From NCBI GenBank assembly GCA_029262235.1, contig JAJCZU010000002.1:930001-994000 (forward strand): a stretch of 64,000 nt of DNA, given 5' to 3'. The DNA comes from Candidatus Eiseniibacteriota bacterium (GTDB lineage: Bacteria; Orphanbacterota; Orphanbacteria; Orphanbacterales; Orphanbacteraceae). Positions 1 through 8,601 of this stretch are shown piece by piece (the stretch's first letter is position 1; each line of letters begins with the position of its first letter). Both the position numbers and the translations under genes were made by a program. The notes under the pieces were generated by a model. The model saw only the letters and a program-made list of their open reading frames with translations. It was not told the origin of the DNA and did no database searches.

Positions 1-1
1 G

Positions 2-1117
2 ACGGGCGCCAACCTGCTTACCGATACTCTGATGCGCTCCGTCCGCGCAGCCGGTATCGGCTATCTCGTCGTGACGGCCGCCACTTTTCTGACACAGACG
101 CAGGTTTACTCGCGCGTCCTCGTCACGATCTTCATTCTGCTGCTCGCGCCGCTTCATACCGCGGGACGCTTTCTGCTGCACCGCATGTATCAGTCTCTGC
201 AGAAGGGGGCATACGATCTGCGACGCGCCATCGTGATCGGGTCGGGCGATCTCGCAGCGGGCATCGCCGATCAACTGCGCGCTCATCCTGACATCGGGTA
301 CGACGTCGTCGGCATCGTGCCGGAGACCCCCGATCCCGAAGAAGAGGCCGTGAGCCTCGGCGACGTCGAGGATCTGCCGCGTCTCGTGCGCGAGCATCGC
401 GTGAGCGACATCCTTTTCGTGGGAGCGGGTCACCCCGACCGTGTTCTCGGGACGCTTCTCGTCAAGCTTGCGGACGCGCCCGTCACGATCCGCGTACTCA
501 CCGATCTCGAATCGATCACGCTCTCGCAGGGCGTGGCCGAAGAATTTCTGAACCTGCCGATGCTACGCTTCGAGCGCCGGAATCTCGTTCATCTGCGTCC
601 CTGGCTGAAACGCGTCGCGGACTTTTTCGCCGCCGCGGCGCTTCTGATCCTCACGCTTCCCGTGCAGGCGGTGCTGATCCTCGCGGGACTTCTCGCGCGT
701 CCGGCCCTGGCGTGGGAGAACCGTCACGACTATCGCGGCTATCCGCACCGGATTCCTCTCTTCCACGACCCCGGCACGGGGTGGAGGGGTGCCCTTTTCC
801 GCTTCGTTCCGCCCCTTCGCTACCTCCCGAGTCTCTGGCCGATTCTGACGGGCTCCCTGTCGTTCGTCGGCCCTTACCCGGAAGAGCCCGATGAGAACCG
901 GGCCATGGACGACTGGAACCTCATCCTGACGCGCCTGAAACCCGGTGTGCTCGATGTAACCTCGATTGCGGATCACCCGTGGGTGCCATTTCGTGACCCT
1001 GCCGGCCTCAATATGTATTATCTTCAGCACTGGTCGATCGGGCTCGATCTGCAGATAGTCCTCAAAGAATTTCTCCGAGTCTGGGACAAAGGGGAAGGCG
1101 AAAGCCGCCATGGCTAA
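2..1117 (+). CDS. Polyprenyl-phosphate glycosylphosphotransferase-like protein, 5' truncated, catalytic dyad missing
   Basis: The reading frame is open at the left edge, so the N-terminal membrane part is missing; 371 residues are visible. The order is membrane segments, a CoA-binding/Rossmann-like domain (RRAIVIGSGDLAAGIADQL), a hydrophobic helix after LKRVADFF, and a C-terminal sugar-transferase domain ending MYYLQHWSIGLDLQIVLKEF, which matches the family's YY..NWS..LDL.I..KT. Family members move a sugar phosphate onto undecaprenyl phosphate to start EPS synthesis. Here the usual [23 protein letters not shown] block reads LRYLPSLWPILTGSLSFVGP followed by YPE: the catalytic Asp-Glu is Arg-Tyr and GPRP is GPYP. 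The RQxRxG and KFRTM motifs are also not recognisable. Fold assignment is firm; I infer loss of the usual activity. Its stop overlaps the next start by 8 nt. Confidence 0.8.
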   Translation, partial: TGANLLTDTLMRSVRAAGIGYLVVTAATFLTQTQVYSRVLVTIFILLLAPLHTAGRFLLHRMYQSLQKGAYDLRRAIVIGSGDLAAGIADQLRAHPDIGYDVVGIVPETPDPEEEAVSLGDVEDLPRLVREHRVSDILFVGAGHPDRVLGTLLVKLADAPVTIRVLTDLESITLSQGVAEEFLNLPMLRFERRNLVHLRPWLKRVADFFAAAALLILTLPVQAVLILAGLLARPALAWENRHDYRGYPHRIPLFHDPGTGWRGALFRFVPPLRYLPSLWPILTGSLSFVGPYPEEPDENRAMDDWNLILTRLKPGVLDVTSIADHPWVPFRDPAGLNMYYLQHWSIGLDLQIVLKEFLRVWDKGEGESRHG

Positions 1118-3476
1118 TCTCCGCACACTGCTGCTCCTTGCCGCGTTTCTGACGCCGACGGCGGGATATGCGCAGGATGTATGGGAGGCCTTCCTGACAC
1201 AGCGTGACTCGAAAGCGCTGGCGCGCGACGGACGGTTCGTGTGGATCGCGACGAGCGGAGGGGCGCTGCGATGGGATGCGGACGGCATCGGCAGCGACGA
1301 AAGCCGCTACACTCTTTTTCTCCCCCAGGATGGTCTGGCATCCGCGCTGGTCACGGATGTCGCCATCGATCGTCACGGGAACAAGTGGTTCACGCACGGC
1401 GACCCGGATGTAGGGGTTTCGATTCTTGCCCCTGACGGGAGCTGGAAGGTTCTCGGGTCGTTCGACGGCCTCGGCTTGAACCCCGGCAAGAGGTCGAACG
1501 TCGTGTATGCATCCGGCGATTCCGTCTGGATCGGCACCGAAAGCGGCGCCACGCTGTTCATCAATCAAAGGCGCGATGTTCTGCTGACGCAGGACGATGA
1601 CGGCCTGATCTCCGACAACATCCTGTCGATCGTGTCCAAAGACGGGGAGACCTGGCTCGGCACGGATCGCGGTATTTCACGTGTGAATCGCTTCGGCATC
1701 CGGAACTATCAGAGCAGCGTCGACTCGCTGCTGCGTGACAACCGGATCAACACGCTCGTGTTCGGCCCCGACGATCGCCTCTGGGTCGGGACCGACGATG
1801 GCCTCAACTTCGTCGAGGACGACGAGGTCACACTCGATTTCGCGTATCGCTTCCTGAACAACCTCACGGTCCGCTCGATCGACTTCGAAGACTCGTCCGG
1901 GACATTCGTGCCCTGGTTCGCAACCAACGACGGCCCGTATCGAAGGAACGTACGGGTCGCCACGCAGTCCGGTTCAGGCGATCCGATCGGGACCCCCGGG
2001 CTCAGCAACGAAGTCATGGTCGATTCGTCCGGCGATATCTGGCTCGCGAACGGAGACCGCTGGCTGTTCGACTATGTCCCCTCGCAGAGCGCCTGGCGCA
2101 ACCGCCGCGTGCCAGGCCTCGTCACGAACTACATCGCCGACATCGTCGTCGACAAGAGCGGTGTCGTCTGGACCGCCAACGCCGAGAACGTGGACCAGGC
2201 ACCGGCAGGCGCGGCCCGCGGCCTCCACATGCGACAGACGGACGGTACCTGGACGAACATCACGATCGGGCGTCTCAGCAACGAGTCGGAAACGATCACG
2301 TGCGTCGCGGTCGACTCGGCCGGCAACCGCTGGTTCGGATCCCGCCGCAGCGCGAATGTGACGATCGGAAATCTGATCAAGCTGCCGGCGGACGTCAACA
2401 CCGTGCCGATCGCGGAGGAGTTCGACTATTTCAACATCGAGAGCGGAGCGTTCTTCGACGCATCTCCCGTGTTCAATCTGGAGGTTGACGCGCAGAGCAA
2501 CAAGTGGATCGCCGTCACGAGACAGGGGGTCGCCACGCTCGGCTCGCAGGACATTCTATGGTCGTCCTTCACGCCGGGGGACTGTCTTCTCCCCGTAGAC
2601 GAATTCGGCGACCGCCCGATCGACATCGCGTTCACATCCGACGGACGTGCCTGGGTCGCGCTCGAAGAGGGGGGCCTGACCGTCATCGACCCCGGAGACC
2701 TCGCGAATCCGGCAGACGACATATGCGAGCAGATCATTCCCGAAACGGAAGGCGTTCCGCTGCCGCGCAACCAGCGCGTGATCCGGGCCGACCGCTTCGA
2801 TCGCGTATGGATCGGCACGACGGAAGGGGGACTCTATATGTACGATACGCGCGCCGACCTCTGGTACGCGTACACCGTGAACAACTCGAGCGGCTTCCTT
2901 CCCGACAACCGGATCCGCGCGATCGCGTTCGACAGCGCCGACAGAATCTGGGTCGGCACGTTCGGCGGCGGTCTCGCCGTGCTGCAACCCGATCTCGAAA
3001 CGTGGCTGGAGCCCTATCGCGTGGAAGACAACGTGCGAAGGGGATCGGGCCTTACCGACAACGAAATTCAGTCCATCCACATCAACAAGCTCGGATCCCC
3101 CGAAGGGAAGGACGAGATCTGGATCGCAACCTGGGGCGGGGGTGTCAACAAGCTGATCTTCGACGGGGAGCAGACCGTCAGCATCCCGACCGAGCGCGCG
3201 ATCGTTTCGCCCTACCCGAACCCGTTCCGATCCGCCGAACTCACGGTCTCCTCGATCGGCTTTCGCAACGCCCCCGTCGGCTGCAGGATCGAGATCTACA
3301 CCCTCGACGGGCAACCCGTCACAACGATTGACGGACCGCAGACGGAAGGCTCACCGGACCCTCGCTGGGCTTTCGAGAACGATTTCAACGTCCGCGTGGT
3401 CTCCGGCATCTATCTGTTCCTGATCCGCCTTGACGGCGCCATCTATCAGGAAGGGAAAATCGCCTACATCGACTGA
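1110..3476 (+). CDS. Secreted two-component-regulator-type propeller protein with FlgD-like C-terminal domain
   Basis: The protein has 788 residues. Residues 1-22 form a signal peptide ending GYAQD. Most of the chain is made of short propeller blades with the recurring pattern IW(V/I)GT..GG, for example LWVGTDDGLNF, IWVGTFGGGLAVL and IWIATWGGGVNKL. This is the Reg_prop family seen in sensor domains of hybrid kinases, but no kinase or transmembrane region follows. The last ~85 residues (PYPNPFRSAELTV to SGIYLFLIRLDG) match the FlgD-Ig/type IX sorting-like domain. It is therefore probably exported and surface-attached or secreted. It overlaps the phosphoglycosyltransferase-like gene by 8 nt, suggesting co-translation. 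The partner or ligand of the propeller is unknown. Confidence 0.8.
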   Translation: MANLRTLLLLAAFLTPTAGYAQDVWEAFLTQRDSKALARDGRFVWIATSGGALRWDADGIGSDESRYTLFLPQDGLASALVTDVAIDRHGNKWFTHGDPDVGVSILAPDGSWKVLGSFDGLGLNPGKRSNVVYASGDSVWIGTESGATLFINQRRDVLLTQDDDGLISDNILSIVSKDGETWLGTDRGISRVNRFGIRNYQSSVDSLLRDNRINTLVFGPDDRLWVGTDDGLNFVEDDEVTLDFAYRFLNNLTVRSIDFEDSSGTFVPWFATNDGPYRRNVRVATQSGSGDPIGTPGLSNEVMVDSSGDIWLANGDRWLFDYVPSQSAWRNRRVPGLVTNYIADIVVDKSGVVWTANAENVDQAPAGAARGLHMRQTDGTWTNITIGRLSNESETITCVAVDSAGNRWFGSRRSANVTIGNLIKLPADVNTVPIAEEFDYFNIESGAFFDASPVFNLEVDAQSNKWIAVTRQGVATLGSQDILWSSFTPGDCLLPVDEFGDRPIDIAFTSDGRAWVALEEGGLTVIDPGDLANPADDICEQIIPETEGVPLPRNQRVIRADRFDRVWIGTTEGGLYMYDTRADLWYAYTVNNSSGFLPDNRIRAIAFDSADRIWVGTFGGGLAVLQPDLETWLEPYRVEDNVRRGSGLTDNEIQSIHINKLGSPEGKDEIWIATWGGGVNKLIFDGEQTVSIPTERAIVSPYPNPFRSAELTVSSIGFRNAPVGCRIEIYTLDGQPVTTIDGPQTEGSPDPRWAFENDFNVRVVSGIYLFLIRLDGAIYQEGKIAYID

Positions 3477-3630
3477 TCCTCGCATTTCGCACGCCCCCGC
3501 GACGCAACCCGCATCCCTTTCCTGCACACACCCGTACGTTCCCTCTGTTCAGAGTGGAGAATGCTGTTCAATTTCTGCCGGATTGCCCTGTTTCTTTTTT
3601 GCGCAGCGGACGGAACGATCATTGCTCCAT

Positions 3631-3644
3631 TCCTCCGCGGAGGA
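3631..3644. promoter_or_regulatory. 14-bp perfect palindrome upstream of the response regulator
   Basis: TCCTCCGCGGAGGA is its own reverse complement and lies 65 bp before the regulator start. It could be an operator. As RNA, its CCTCC could also pair with the downstream Shine-Dalgarno GGGAGG at 3695-3700. I see no clear sigma-70 or sigma-54 promoter in 3477-3709, which otherwise looks featureless. Confidence 0.35.
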
Positions 3645-3709
3645 TCGGCCTCGATACGACATCTCCAGATCAAACAACATCCAGAGAGGCCGCCCGGGAG
3701 GATCCGAAC

Positions 3710-5158
3710 GTGAAACAGATCGCCATTATTGACAAGAATCAACGCTCGATTCAAAAGCTTGCGGATGAACTGAAAAGTCGCGGGTATTCCGTGCAGAACT
3801 ACCAGGATGAACAGGAAGCGCTGGGGCGACTCGGAGACGATCACCCCGACCTGATCATTTCGGAGCTGGCACTGCGCAATCATACGGGACCGGAAATTCT
3901 GCGGGAGCTGAAGAAACTCGACCCGGCCGTTCCCATTATCATCATATCGGAGCACTCGAACACGCAGGACGCGATCGATTCGATGCGGGAGGGGGCGTAC
4001 GACTATTTTGCGAAGCCGCTCGACACGCAGAAGACGCTCGCGGCGATCGAGAAGGCGCTCGCGCGCACCCCTTCTCTCGATGCTGCCGACCCCGCGACGA
4101 CGCCGGATCAGCCTTTCGTCGTAGGCGGGAACCGGCTTGTCGGGCGCAGCCCCGAGATGATGGAGATCTACAAACGGATCGGCCAGGTCGCGGCATCGGA
4201 CGCGGCGGTGCTGATCCAGGGTGAGAGCGGCACCGGGAAGGAACTGGTCGCGCAGGCGATTCACGAGAACTCGGGACGGCGCACCGGGCCGTTCCTGGCG
4301 GTCAACTGCGCCGCCATTCCCGAAACGCTGCTCGAGAGCGAACTCTTCGGCTACGAGAGGGGTGCATTTACGGGCGCCGTGGCGCGCAAGATCGGGAAGT
4401 TCGAGCAGGCGAACGGCGGAACGATCTTCCTCGATGAAATCGGGGACATGTCACTCGCAATCCAGGCCAAAGTACTCCGCGTGCTCCAGGAGCAGACGTT
4501 CGAACGGGTCGGCGGGCGCGAGACGATTACGGTCAATACCCGCGTGGTCGCGGCCACGAACAAGAGCCTCGTCGAATGTATGAAAACGGGTTCGTTCCGC
4601 GTAGACCTCTTTTACCGCCTGAAGGTCGTATCCATTTTTCTGCCGGGACTTCGCGAACGCGGTGATGACGTCATGCTTCTCGCGAACTACTTTCTGCAGA
4701 AGTACAACTACCAGCTCGTGAAAAACGTGCGCGGACTCTCGTCGGAAGCCGCGGAACTGGTCCAGCAGTACGACTGGCCCGGAAACGTACGGGAACTCGA
4801 GAACAACGTGCAGACGGCGGTGCTGCTGAACAAGTCCGGGATTCTCTCCTGCGAGGATTTCCCGATCTACCTCGAACGAAAAGAGCGGGGGCCGGAGAGC
4901 TCCCATGGACCGGCAGGGCATGGGCTCGCGGATTCGTTCCGGAAAGTCATGGAATCGCAGTTCGGAACCCTTGCTGTCGATTTCCGGGGAGCCCTCTACG
5001 ATCGCCTCGTCCAGGACTTCGAGCGGGCGCTGATCTCCCTGGCCCTCGAGAAGGTCGGCGGCAACCAGGTGCGCGCCAGCAAGCTGCTGGGAATCAGCCG
5101 CAACACGCTCCGCAATCGGATCGAGCGCTTCGGGCAGGGCGCTGAGAGAGCAAGGTGA
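3710..5158 (+). CDS. NtrC-type sigma-54 activator with a degenerate receiver domain
   Basis: The start is GTG at 3710, preceded by GGGAGG at 3695-3700; the frame is open further upstream but the protein is only family-like from here (482 residues). The receiver spans residues 1-120, the AAA+ sigma-54 interaction domain ~135-365 (Walker A GESGTGKE at ~170-177; intact GAFTGA loop ~218-223), and the Fis-type helix-turn-helix ~449-475 (VRASKLLGISRNTLRNRIER). In the receiver, Asp8, Ser80 and Lys102 are kept, but the phospho-acceptor is Glu52 (PDLIISELAL) and the second acidic residue is Lys9. Similar regulators (PrsR type) sit in exosortase-associated EPS loci, so it probably controls the operon that follows. 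I found no -24/-12 promoter there. Confidence 0.9.
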   Translation: MKQIAIIDKNQRSIQKLADELKSRGYSVQNYQDEQEALGRLGDDHPDLIISELALRNHTGPEILRELKKLDPAVPIIIISEHSNTQDAIDSMREGAYDYFAKPLDTQKTLAAIEKALARTPSLDAADPATTPDQPFVVGGNRLVGRSPEMMEIYKRIGQVAASDAAVLIQGESGTGKELVAQAIHENSGRRTGPFLAVNCAAIPETLLESELFGYERGAFTGAVARKIGKFEQANGGTIFLDEIGDMSLAIQAKVLRVLQEQTFERVGGRETITVNTRVVAATNKSLVECMKTGSFRVDLFYRLKVVSIFLPGLRERGDDVMLLANYFLQKYNYQLVKNVRGLSSEAAELVQQYDWPGNVRELENNVQTAVLLNKSGILSCEDFPIYLERKERGPESSHGPAGHGLADSFRKVMESQFGTLAVDFRGALYDRLVQDFERALISLALEKVGGNQVRASKLLGISRNTLRNRIERFGQGAERAR

Positions 5159-5191
5159 CGCAATACCAACAACATACGGCGTCATCATTCC

Positions 5192-5221
5192 TTGACACGC
5201 TGAAGAGCTGCCGTGTACTTT
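5192..5221 (+). promoter_or_regulatory. Sigma-70-type promoter for the EPS operon
   Basis: TTGACA at 5192-5197 and TACTTT at 5216-5221 are separated by 18 bp, about 50 bp before the GTG start of the export gene. The -35 box is perfect. The presence of a sigma-70-like rather than sigma-54-like promoter next to an NtrC-type activator is notable. Confidence 0.55.
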
Positions 5222-5259
5222 GGGACTGTCTAACTTGGGGAAGTATGTCTCGCAGTCCC
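5222..5259. promoter_or_regulatory. Inverted repeat between the EPS promoter and the ribosome-binding site
   Basis: GGGACTG at 5222-5228 is exactly complementary to CAGTCCC at 5253-5259. The left arm starts immediately after the -10 box and the right arm touches the Shine-Dalgarno GGAGG at 5260-5264. If transcription starts near 5228 the full RNA hairpin would not form, so an operator is the more likely reading. Confidence 0.4.
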
Positions 5260-5271
5260 GGAGGATTAAAC

Positions 5272-6246
5272 GTGTTACGTAAGCGATTTTTCGCATGCCT
5301 TTTCGTGATTGCCGCGTGGTACGCGCCCGACGCCGCCGCCCAGGATCAGCCGGTCCGTTCCTACACCATCGGGGTGGGCGACCGCCTGCGCGTTTCCGTG
5401 TGGCAGGAGCCGAGCCTCGACCGCACGGTGGAGGTCGGTGTCGACTCTTTGATCGTGCTCCCGCTCGTCGGCCCCATCAAAGCGGGAGGCTATGCGCCGG
5501 CGCAGCTCTCGCGGACGCTGACGGAGCGCTATTCGCTCTATAAGCGCGACATTTCGCAGGTGGAGGTCGTGGTTCTCGAATACAACAGCCGCGAAGTCTA
5601 CGTGATCGGACAGATCGCCCAGCGCGGCCGCTATACGTTCCAGGAGATACCCGACATCTGGACCGTGATCATGAACGCCGGCGGGCCCGGACAGAATGCG
5701 CATCTCGGGGAAGTGCGGATCATGCGCGGCAAGGGCGGGGAAGAGCGCGTGATCAAGGTCAACTTGAACGCGTTCCTGCTCGGCGGGGATTCGACGGATC
5801 TCCCGAAGCTGCAGCCGGGTGACACGATTTACATTCCCACGGCTTCGGCCCGCGGAGTGGATGCGTTCGCCACGAACGTGATTTACGTGTACGGAGGCGT
5901 CCGAAGCCCCGGGCTCTACCTCGTGAATGAGGAAGAGGATCTCGTCGGCGCGCTATTAATTGCCGGAGGAATCGACCCGGACGCCGATAACACGAAGGTG
6001 AAGATCATTCGCCGGAACGGAGAGCGGCGCGTCGTCCATGAAGTCAATCTGAGGGACTACATGGAGCGCGGCGAGATGCATGCGAATCCGGTCCTGAAAC
6101 CGGGCGATACGATCGAGATTACGGAGAGAAAATCGAGTACGGTAAGGCGCTTCTTCCAGGAGCTCATTCAGCCGTCGTTCCAGACGATTTCATCCGTACT
6201 TACGCTCACTCTGTTGGTCGATCGGATCAACAACAACAACCGGTAG
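5272..6246 (+). CDS. Polysaccharide export protein (Wza-like, SLBB domains)
   Basis: The start is GTG at 5272 with GGAGG seven bases upstream; the frame extends to 5155 but across the promoter. The protein has 324 residues. Residues 1-25 form a signal peptide ending DAAAQD with no lipobox, so it is probably cut by signal peptidase I. The poly-export domain follows (YTIGVGDRLRVSVWQEPSLD), then two SLBB modules (EVYVIGQIAQRGRYTF and IYVYGGVRSPGLYLV). A hydrophobic C-terminal stretch (SSVLTLTLLVD) precedes an Asn-rich tail. Family members form the outer-membrane/periplasmic channel for EPS and work with the chain-length protein and kinase encoded next. Confidence 0.92.
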   Translation: MLRKRFFACLFVIAAWYAPDAAAQDQPVRSYTIGVGDRLRVSVWQEPSLDRTVEVGVDSLIVLPLVGPIKAGGYAPAQLSRTLTERYSLYKRDISQVEVVVLEYNSREVYVIGQIAQRGRYTFQEIPDIWTVIMNAGGPGQNAHLGEVRIMRGKGGEERVIKVNLNAFLLGGDSTDLPKLQPGDTIYIPTASARGVDAFATNVIYVYGGVRSPGLYLVNEEEDLVGALLIAGGIDPDADNTKVKIIRRNGERRVVHEVNLRDYMERGEMHANPVLKPGDTIEITERKSSTVRRFFQELIQPSFQTISSVLTLTLLVDRINNNNR

Positions 6247-6291
6247 GCAGGCCCCGGGCAAACGCCGGGCGGGAGAGACAGGCCGCAACTG

Positions 6292-7902
6292 ATGGAAGAT
6301 CTGCGCACATCGATCGACCCGCGCGCGCTCGGCGACATATTCGCCCGGCGCAAGTGGTTCTTCGTGCTTCCGCTCGTCGTAACGATCGTGGCGGCGCACT
6401 TCGTCATCGACGCGATGCCGGAGGTCTTCCGCGTGCAGTCAACCGTGCTGTACGAGGGAAGAAATCCGCTCGCGACTCAGATCGAAGGAAAGCTTCTTCC
6501 GGGTTCGCGCGAATCCGGCAACAAGCGGATCGATGTCGAGAATGCGGCCGCGAATCTGCTGCGCCGCAAGATCATGTCCGATGAACTTCTCGCGAAAATC
6601 GGCGAACGCATGGGCCTCTACGACGAGCGCCTGCTTCAGGCGGCCGAATGGCGCAAGGCGGAGACGGGCGATCCCGAGTCCGTCGAGGATCTCGCCCGCA
6701 CGATTCTCGCTTCCCGCATGAGACGGCTCACGAGCATCAATATTTCGGGGAGCGGACTCTACGAGATCGTGACGGAAGGGGAGGACCCCCGGCTTCTTTA
6801 CGATCTGAACACACATATCAATTCGATGCTCGGCGAGATCATCCGCGAGGAGGAGCTGTCGCGCATTCGCGCCACATCGAAGTTCACGGACGAGCAGATC
6901 GCGCTCTATCGCGACCGCACCGAGGCGGCGAAACGCGAGCTTCGTGCATTCCTCGCCTCGCAGGCAGAGATGGAACAGCAGTCGCCCACGATCGACGTCA
7001 ATCCCGCGGCCGCGGCAAAACTGGCCGAGGAGACGGGTTTCGAAATCATCCAGATGAACGATCGCCTTGCGCTCAGCCGGTCGGAACTCGCTCAGGCGTA
7101 CTCGCTCGACGCCAGCCGGTATCGCGGAGGACTGCCGCGCACGGTCTCGCTGCTCGAGGACAAACTCAAGGGACTCGAAAAGCAGCTCGGGTATCTGCTG
7201 CTCGAACGGCGCTGGTCCGACCCGACCGTGATCGCCCAGAACCGCAAGATCGGTGATGCGCGAAACGATATTCTTCGCAACATCAAACAGCACCTTTCGA
7301 CCGTCATGTCCGATCGTTCGACCTACGCGCAGCAGCTCATGGCGGAAACGCTGCGCGACGAAATCGCACTCGACGCTCTCCGCATCCGCCAGCGAACGGC
7401 CACGGCCCAGTCGGTCGGCGTCTCCGGCGAGAGCGCCACGGTTTCGATGGCGCGTCAGGAGCGCCTCGACGTGCTGCAGGAGCAGGTGTCGCAGAACGAG
7501 GAGCTCCTCCGCAGCTTCATGAGCCACAAGGCCGCCACGAGCATCACGGAAGCGATCGAGCAGGATGACCAGATCCAGTCGATTCGCGTGCTCGAGCCCC
7601 CGAGATGGCCGTCGAATCCGATTCTGCCGAATCGACCGCAGAACTACGCGATCGCGGTCCTGCTCGGACTCACGCTCGGAGGCGTTCTGATGATCCTCCG
7701 CGAGTACCTCGATACTTCGATTCGGAACGTAAACGAGGCCGAGGATCTGATCGGCGCGCCGATTCTCGGGACCATTCCCAAAATCGAAATGAACTACCTG
7801 CCCGGATCGCCCGGGCGGATTCGCCGCAGCGTTGTCTTCGCCGTCCTCGGCGTGATCATCGCGGGCGTCGCAGTAGGCTACTACCTGACCTTCATGGGTT
7901 GA
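6292..7902 (+). CDS. EPS chain-length determinant (Wzz/GNVR family)
   Basis: The protein has 536 residues. An N-terminal transmembrane helix (~23-43, WFFVLPLVVTIVAAHFVI) and Wzz domain are followed by a long charged periplasmic region predicted to be coiled coil (~170-400). The family's Pro-rich segment and second membrane helix come next (NPILPNRPQNYAIAVLLGLTLG), then a cytoplasmic stretch and a third hydrophobic segment at the extreme C-terminus (RRSVVFAVLGVIIAGVAVGY). The extra C-terminal helix resembles the exosortase-locus chain-length subfamily. Such proteins set polymer length and activate the partner tyrosine kinase, here encoded 12 bp downstream. Confidence 0.9.
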   Translation: MEDLRTSIDPRALGDIFARRKWFFVLPLVVTIVAAHFVIDAMPEVFRVQSTVLYEGRNPLATQIEGKLLPGSRESGNKRIDVENAAANLLRRKIMSDELLAKIGERMGLYDERLLQAAEWRKAETGDPESVEDLARTILASRMRRLTSINISGSGLYEIVTEGEDPRLLYDLNTHINSMLGEIIREEELSRIRATSKFTDEQIALYRDRTEAAKRELRAFLASQAEMEQQSPTIDVNPAAAAKLAEETGFEIIQMNDRLALSRSELAQAYSLDASRYRGGLPRTVSLLEDKLKGLEKQLGYLLLERRWSDPTVIAQNRKIGDARNDILRNIKQHLSTVMSDRSTYAQQLMAETLRDEIALDALRIRQRTATAQSVGVSGESATVSMARQERLDVLQEQVSQNEELLRSFMSHKAATSITEAIEQDDQIQSIRVLEPPRWPSNPILPNRPQNYAIAVLLGLTLGGVLMILREYLDTSIRNVNEAEDLIGAPILGTIPKIEMNYLPGSPGRIRRSVVFAVLGVIIAGVAVGYYLTFMG

Positions 7903-7914
7903 TCGGGAAACGGA

Positions 7915-8601
7915 ATGAACCAGGAACTCACGAGCGTTGTCGACCACTTCAATCCGGAAACCCCGATGGCCGTTGAATTCCGGCGGCTCGTTTCACGGCT
8001 GCAGTACAAGCGCGCGGACCTGCCGATGAGCCCGATTCTCGTGACGAGCGCGCAGCACTCCGAAGGGAAGACGACAACGGTCTCGTTCCTCGCCGTGACG
8101 CTCGCGCACCAGACGGACAAACGCATTGCGATCGTGGATCTCGATCTCCATCGACCCCGTATTCACAACATGTTCGGCCTCCCGCTCAAAAACGGGTGCA
8201 CGGAACTCATTCAGGGCGCCGGCGACGTCGAGAGCGTCTCGAAGCCGACCAGCCTTCCCAATCTCTTCGTCGTAACGGCGGGAACGATGGTCCGGAGTCC
8301 CGCTTCCCTCTTCGAGCCGGAGCTGATCGATCAGCTCCTGAAGAAACTCACGGCGCATTTCGACGTCGTGCTTCTCGACTCGCCGCCGCTTCTCCCCGTA
8401 AGCGACACGATGGTCATCGCGCCCCTTGCCGCCTCGGTGCTCTACGTTGTCATGGCGGGGAAAACGCCGCGCGACGTCGTCATTCGCGGACGCGAACTTC
8501 TCGAGGACGTGAACGCCAAACTGACCGGCGTCGTGCTGAACAACTCGAAGGGCGTCCTTCCTTACTACTATAACTACAAGTATTACGGTTATTCGAATTG
8601 A
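7915..8601 (+). CDS. Bacterial tyrosine autokinase (BY-kinase, CpsD/CapB type)
   Basis: The protein has 228 residues with no membrane segment, so it is a cytoplasmic kinase working with the adjacent chain-length protein. Walker A is SAQHSEGKTTT (~42-52), Walker A' is IVDLDLHRPR and Walker B is VLLDSPPLLPVSD. The C-terminal tail PYYYNYKYYGYSN carries seven tyrosines, the usual autophosphorylation cluster. In this family, cycles of phosphorylation and dephosphorylation of the tail govern assembly with the membrane adaptor and EPS polymerisation. No cognate phosphatase is in the window. The stop overlaps the next gene's TTG start. Confidence 0.93.
   Translation: MNQELTSVVDHFNPETPMAVEFRRLVSRLQYKRADLPMSPILVTSAQHSEGKTTTVSFLAVTLAHQTDKRIAIVDLDLHRPRIHNMFGLPLKNGCTELIQGAGDVESVSKPTSLPNLFVVTAGTMVRSPASLFEPELIDQLLKKLTAHFDVVLLDSPPLLPVSDTMVIAPLAASVLYVVMAGKTPRDVVIRGRELLEDVNAKLTGVVLNNSKGVLPYYYNYKYYGYSN

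Noticed and set aside
3477-5271. Sigma-54 (-24/-12) promoter expected near the NtrC-type regulator.
   Set aside because: No GG-N10-GC with the usual flanks was found; the closest candidate (near 5237) has 11 bases between the two dinucleotides.
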